Assembly (NCBI GenBank): GCA_002311915.1
Contig: DCAF01000035.1
Coordinates: 11,341-20,293, forward strand
DNA: 8,953 bases
Source of the DNA: Sulfurovum sp. UBA1140
Lineage (GTDB): Bacteria > Campylobacterota > Campylobacteria > Campylobacterales > Sulfurovaceae
Direction: 5' to 3'
Position numbers and translations under genes: made by a program
Shown here: one piece after another, positions 7,187 through 8,953 of the stretch
Layout: the number at the start of each line of letters is the position of its first letter
Position numbering within the stretch: position 1 is the stretch's first letter
The notes under the pieces: generated by a model
The model's input: the letters and a program-made list of their open reading frames with translations, nothing else
Told to the model about the DNA's origin: nothing
Databases searched by the model: none

Positions 7187-7199
7187 TGAAGCAATAAAA

Positions 7200-7418
7200 T
7201 TATACTGCTGTTACGTTTTCAGCTTGTGGACCTTTTTGACCTTCACCGATTTCAAATGTTACAGCTTGACCATCTGCAAGAGAAACTCTACCACCACTTG
7301 GGTTGTTTACTTGTCTGAAGTGAACAAATACATCTGCTCCTCCACTTGCTTGCTCAATAAATCCATAACCTTTTTCATCGTTGAACCATTTTACAGTTCC
7401 ATTAACTAATTCTGCCAT
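7200..7418 (-). CDS. cspA: Cold-shock domain protein, CspA family
   Basis: This 72-residue protein is a single cold-shock domain, a five-stranded OB-fold that binds single-stranded RNA and DNA and melts mRNA secondary structure. The family hallmarks are NGTVKWFNDEKGYGFIE (6-22, with RNP1 KGYGFIE) and VFVHF (30-34, RNP2), ending GPQAENVTAV. The loop after RNP2 reads RQVNNPSGGRVSL, a few residues different from the usual FSAI-type loop of E. coli CspA. The gene is monocistronic, with AAAGGT seven bases before the ATG, its own TATAAT promoter about 110 bp upstream and a hairpin terminator. The long leader is consistent with temperature-dependent control as known for cspA mRNAs. C. jejuni is known to lack Csp proteins, so this argues for a relative from cooler habitats. 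Confidence 0.96.
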   Translation of the reverse strand: MAELVNGTVKWFNDEKGYGFIEQASGGADVFVHFRQVNNPSGGRVSLADGQAVTFEIGEGQKGPQAENVTAV

Positions 7419-7527
7419 TGTCGTACCTTTTGTAAATATATAACTTCTCTGAAAAAATCAATTTTCAAATAAAGTCGAATCCAAATAAAGAAGAAATATA
7501 TTTCTACACTCATCTTTCATCTAGGTT

Positions 7528-7533
7528 ATTATA
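7528..7533 (-). promoter_or_regulatory. Putative -10 element of csp
   Basis: TATAAT on the minus strand (context TAGCTATAATAACC) predicts a start near 7521 and a leader of about 100 nt before the csp ATG. It sits inside an ATCTAG...CTAGAT dyad. No -35 consensus is visible. Confidence 0.55.
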
Positions 7534-7562
7534 GCTAGATTAATTTAAATATAATAAATGAT

Positions 7563-7599
7563 TGGAGTAATTTATCACTATTTTTTAAAAATTACTCCA
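7563..7599. repeat. 11-bp inverted repeat upstream of csp, operator-like
   Basis: TGGAGTAATTT (7563-7573) is matched perfectly by AAATTACTCCA (7589-7599) across a 15-base gap. The centre (7581) is about 60 bp upstream of the predicted csp start, a position common for activator sites. No adjacent gene is transcribed toward it, so a terminator role is less likely. Function is inferred only from position. Confidence 0.5.
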
Positions 7600-7725
7600 T
7601 TCAATAACTATTTTATTAAAATGTGATAAAATTATTCATTATTAACTATTCATTTACTTTATGAAAAACAATACCCTTCTAATTTCTCTCTGGCTATTTT
7701 CATATAAATATTAGAGCAAAACAAG

Positions 7726-7731
7726 TATAAT
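7726..7731 (+). promoter_or_regulatory. Putative -10 element of ung
   Basis: TATAAT on the plus strand lies 30 bp before the ung ATG, predicting a leader of about 24 nt that carries the AGAGGT ribosome site (7751-7756). There is no recognisable -35. Confidence 0.5.
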
Positions 7732-7761
7732 CATCAAAAAATTAGATTATAGAGGTTATAC

Positions 7762-8445
7762 ATGCCAACACAAATTAATTTAGAAGCATCATGGTTATCT
7801 TCTCTTCAAGAAGAGTTTAGTAAATCTTATATGCAATCACTTAAAAGTTTTTTACTTCAAGAGAAAGAGACAAATCATCAAATTCTTCCTAAAGCTTCAC
7901 TCTGGTTTAATGCCTTAAATTCAACCCCACTAGAAAAAGTAAAGGTAGTTATTCTAGGACAAGACCCCTACCCTACAGTGGGTCATGCACATGGACTCTG
8001 CTTCTCGGTATTGCCAAATGTAAAACCTCTACCAAAATCACTGTTAAATATAAATAAAGAGTTATATACCGATTTAGGAATAGATAATAGTCATAGTGGA
8101 TATTTACAGCCATGGGCTAAACAAGGAGTTATACTTCTAAATGCTGTACTCACAGTAGAAGCAGGAAAATCGAATTCTCACCAAAACAGAGGTTGGGAAG
8201 TTTTTACAGATAAAATTATAGAAATTATTAACCAAAAGTGCCAAAATGTTGTTTTTATTCTTTGGGGAAGCTACGCACAAAAAAAAGGCGTATCAATAGA
8301 TAGTAGAAAACATTTAATTATAAAAAGTCCTCATCCTTCACCTCTTTCTGCCTATCGTGGTTTCTTTGGAAGTAGACCATTCTCTCGAACCAATCAATAT
8401 TTAGAATCTGTAGGAAAAGTAGCAATTAACTGGAAATTAAAATAG
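7762..8445 (+). CDS. ung: Uracil-DNA glycosylase, family 1
   Basis: This 227-residue enzyme removes uracil from DNA, starting base-excision repair of deaminated cytosine or misincorporated dUMP. The water-activating loop is GQDPYPTVGHAHGLCFSV (66-83, catalytic Asp68). A core motif is LLNAVLTVEAGKSNSHQNRG (125-144), followed by GWEVFTD. A VVFILWGSYAQKK strand-helix follows, then the DNA-intercalation loop HPSPLSAYRGFFGS (191-204, His191). The first motif has Pro where E. coli has His (GQDPYH); GQDPYPT variants occur in other bacteria, so activity is expected. Length is typical. It has its own promoter and ribosome site, is transcribed away from csp, and ends at a two-way hairpin shared with the ComEA-like gene. 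Confidence 0.97.
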   Translation: MPTQINLEASWLSSLQEEFSKSYMQSLKSFLLQEKETNHQILPKASLWFNALNSTPLEKVKVVILGQDPYPTVGHAHGLCFSVLPNVKPLPKSLLNINKELYTDLGIDNSHSGYLQPWAKQGVILLNAVLTVEAGKSNSHQNRGWEVFTDKIIEIINQKCQNVVFILWGSYAQKKGVSIDSRKHLIIKSPHPSPLSAYRGFFGSRPFSRTNQYLESVGKVAINWKLK

Positions 8446-8446
8446 A

Positions 8447-8465
8447 TACCCATCACTGATGGGTA
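8447..8465. terminator. Bidirectional hairpin terminator between ung and the ComEA-like gene
   Basis: TACCCATC and GATGGGTA form a perfect eight-pair stem with an ACT loop, starting two bases after the ung stop. Plus-strand transcripts then run into A-rich rather than T-rich sequence. Minus-strand transcripts of the ComEA-like gene run into ATCTATTTTAATTTCC, a weak T-tract. Its place between convergent stops supports two-way use. Confidence 0.6.
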
Positions 8466-8481
8466 AAATATAAAAAAAGTA

Positions 8482-8865
8482 TTATTTTTCTTCTTTCTTT
8501 TCAGAAGTTTTCTTACTATTGTCTTTTTTCTTGTTACTCTCAGTAGACTTTTTAGAGGTATCTTTGTTATTACTCTCTTTCTTGGTAGAAGGTTTAGTTG
8601 TCTTTGTGGATTTTTTTCCACCACACTTAACATTCTTTTCACCTTTTTTTACAGCAGCAACAACAACTTTACCAAAACCTTTAATCCCTAATAAATCATC
8701 AGCAGTTTTCAACTTGTTTGACTTTCTATACTTAATAATATCATCAGCTTTTTTAGCACCAATACCCTTAATACACATTAACTCATCTTTTGATGCAGTT
8801 TGTAAGTTTATAGCTGAAAATAGAAATGAAACACTAAGAGCCATCAAAAATAAAATTTTCTTCAT
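8482..8865 (-). CDS. comEA: Secreted ComEA-like helix-hairpin-helix DNA-binding protein with Lys-rich tail
   Basis: This 127-residue protein has a signal peptide (1-18, MKKILFLMALSVSFLFSA). A tandem helix-hairpin-helix domain follows: INLQTASKDELMCIKGIGAK (19-38) with KADDIIKYRKS, then KTADDLLGIKGFGKVVVAAV (53-72). The two IKGIG/IKGFG hairpins contact the DNA backbone. This is the architecture of ComEA, the periplasmic DNA receptor of natural transformation, and of C. jejuni Cj0011c, a small secreted DNA-binding protein of about 79 residues needed for efficient transformation. Unlike Cj0011c, it carries a low-complexity Lys/Ser/Thr/Asn/Glu tail at about 83-127 (for example TESNKKKDNSKKTSEKKEEK). 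Cys31 and Cys81 might pair in the periplasm. AAGGAA lies five bases before the ATG. No other competence gene is in the window, so a role in uptake is inferred from the family. Confidence 0.85.
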   Translation of the reverse strand: MKKILFLMALSVSFLFSAINLQTASKDELMCIKGIGAKKADDIIKYRKSNKLKTADDLLGIKGFGKVVVAAVKKGEKNVKCGGKKSTKTTKPSTKKESNNKDTSKKSTESNKKKDNSKKTSEKKEEK

Positions 8866-8916
8866 ACAATTCCTTGTTGGTTTTATTGAACTTTAATAAA
8901 TAAAATTCTGCACATC

Positions 8917-8922
8917 AGTATA
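8917..8922 (-). promoter_or_regulatory. Possible -10 element for the ComEA-like gene
   Basis: TATACT on the minus strand lies about 50 bp before the ATG at 8865. A plus-strand TATAAT overlaps it (8919-8924) and might serve a gene beyond the right edge. Both are weak calls in AT-rich sequence. Confidence 0.3.
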
Positions 8923-8953
8923 ATAAAAATAAGTGTAAAAATCGTGAAAAAAG

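Larger units (their letters stand above)
7419..7761. promoter_or_regulatory. 343-bp divergent regulatory region between csp and ung
   Basis: No gene is supported here. Read on the minus strand, 7419-7521 is the predicted csp leader of about 100 nt. The csp -10 is at 7528-7533. A six-pair dyad, ATCTAG/CTAGAT, straddles that -10. An 11-bp inverted repeat lies at 7563-7599, and the ung -10 is at 7726-7731. The stretch from 7600 to 7720 is very AT-rich with nothing else clear beyond a weak Fur-box-like match. Confidence 0.6.

Noticed and set aside
7164..7409. Plus-strand frame of 81 codons across csp
   Set aside because: It is antisense to a textbook cold-shock gene and is rich in Cys, Thr and Ser as an antisense artefact.
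7762..8445. Loss of activity in Ung because GQDPYH reads GQDPYP
   Set aside because: GQDPYPT variants are found in other bacterial family-1 enzymes, and the catalytic Asp68 and His191 are intact.
8394..8896. Other-frame open stretches over the ComEA-like gene (minus 8394-8642, plus 8519-8896)
   Set aside because: The Lys-rich, A-rich tail leaves other frames open by composition; only the frame with signal peptide and helix-hairpin-helix motifs is protein-like.
1..8953. Search for CRISPR repeats, tRNA/rRNA genes, insertion sequences, toxin-antitoxin pairs or a defence cluster
   Set aside because: I saw no regularly spaced repeats, transposase motifs, structural RNA genes or defence domains; most of the window is ordinary core gene content.

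Overview
The window is strongly AT-rich bacterial DNA whose gene content points to a free-living member of the Campylobacterota (Epsilonproteobacteria), probably a Sulfurovum/Sulfurimonas/Arcobacter-type organism. The evidence is a PEB4/Cbf2-like periplasmic isomerase, an ispA-tkt gene pair like that of Campylobacter, a small secreted ComEA-like protein resembling Campylobacter Cj0011c, and a sulfide:quinone-oxidoreductase-like flavoprotein. A cold-shock protein, a family that C. jejuni is known to lack, argues against a thermophilic Campylobacter. Genus level is inference.

Layout from the left: the N-terminal two-thirds or so of a Wzz/GumC-type polysaccharide chain-length protein runs off the left edge (minus strand). 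Next come a conserved 130-aa protein of unknown function and an SQR-like flavoprotein (both minus), separated by a 100-bp spacer holding two GC-rich hairpins. On the plus strand follows a short, apparently frameshifted gene (2939-3264) whose stop codon directly abuts the stop of the next minus-strand gene. Then comes a minus-strand cluster, ispA - tkt - parvulin isomerase, read from a clear TATAAT promoter just upstream of ispA. A monocistronic csp gene (minus) with a leader of about 100 nt and the ung gene (plus) diverge from a 343-bp regulatory interval containing an 11-bp inverted repeat. Ung converges on a small ComEA-like gene (minus) across a compact two-way hairpin terminator.

Functionally this is mostly housekeeping: isoprenoid chain elongation (IspA), the pentose phosphate/carbon pathway (transketolase), outer-membrane protein folding (parvulin), base-excision repair (Ung), RNA chaperoning (Csp) and DNA uptake (ComEA-like). 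I see no mobile element, CRISPR array, tRNA or rRNA, and no multi-gene system that looks new. The points most worth a second look are the A7-tract frameshift in the plus-strand gene, the SQR-like enzyme that lacks one of the conserved SQR cysteines, the structured spacer beside it, and the palindrome upstream of csp.
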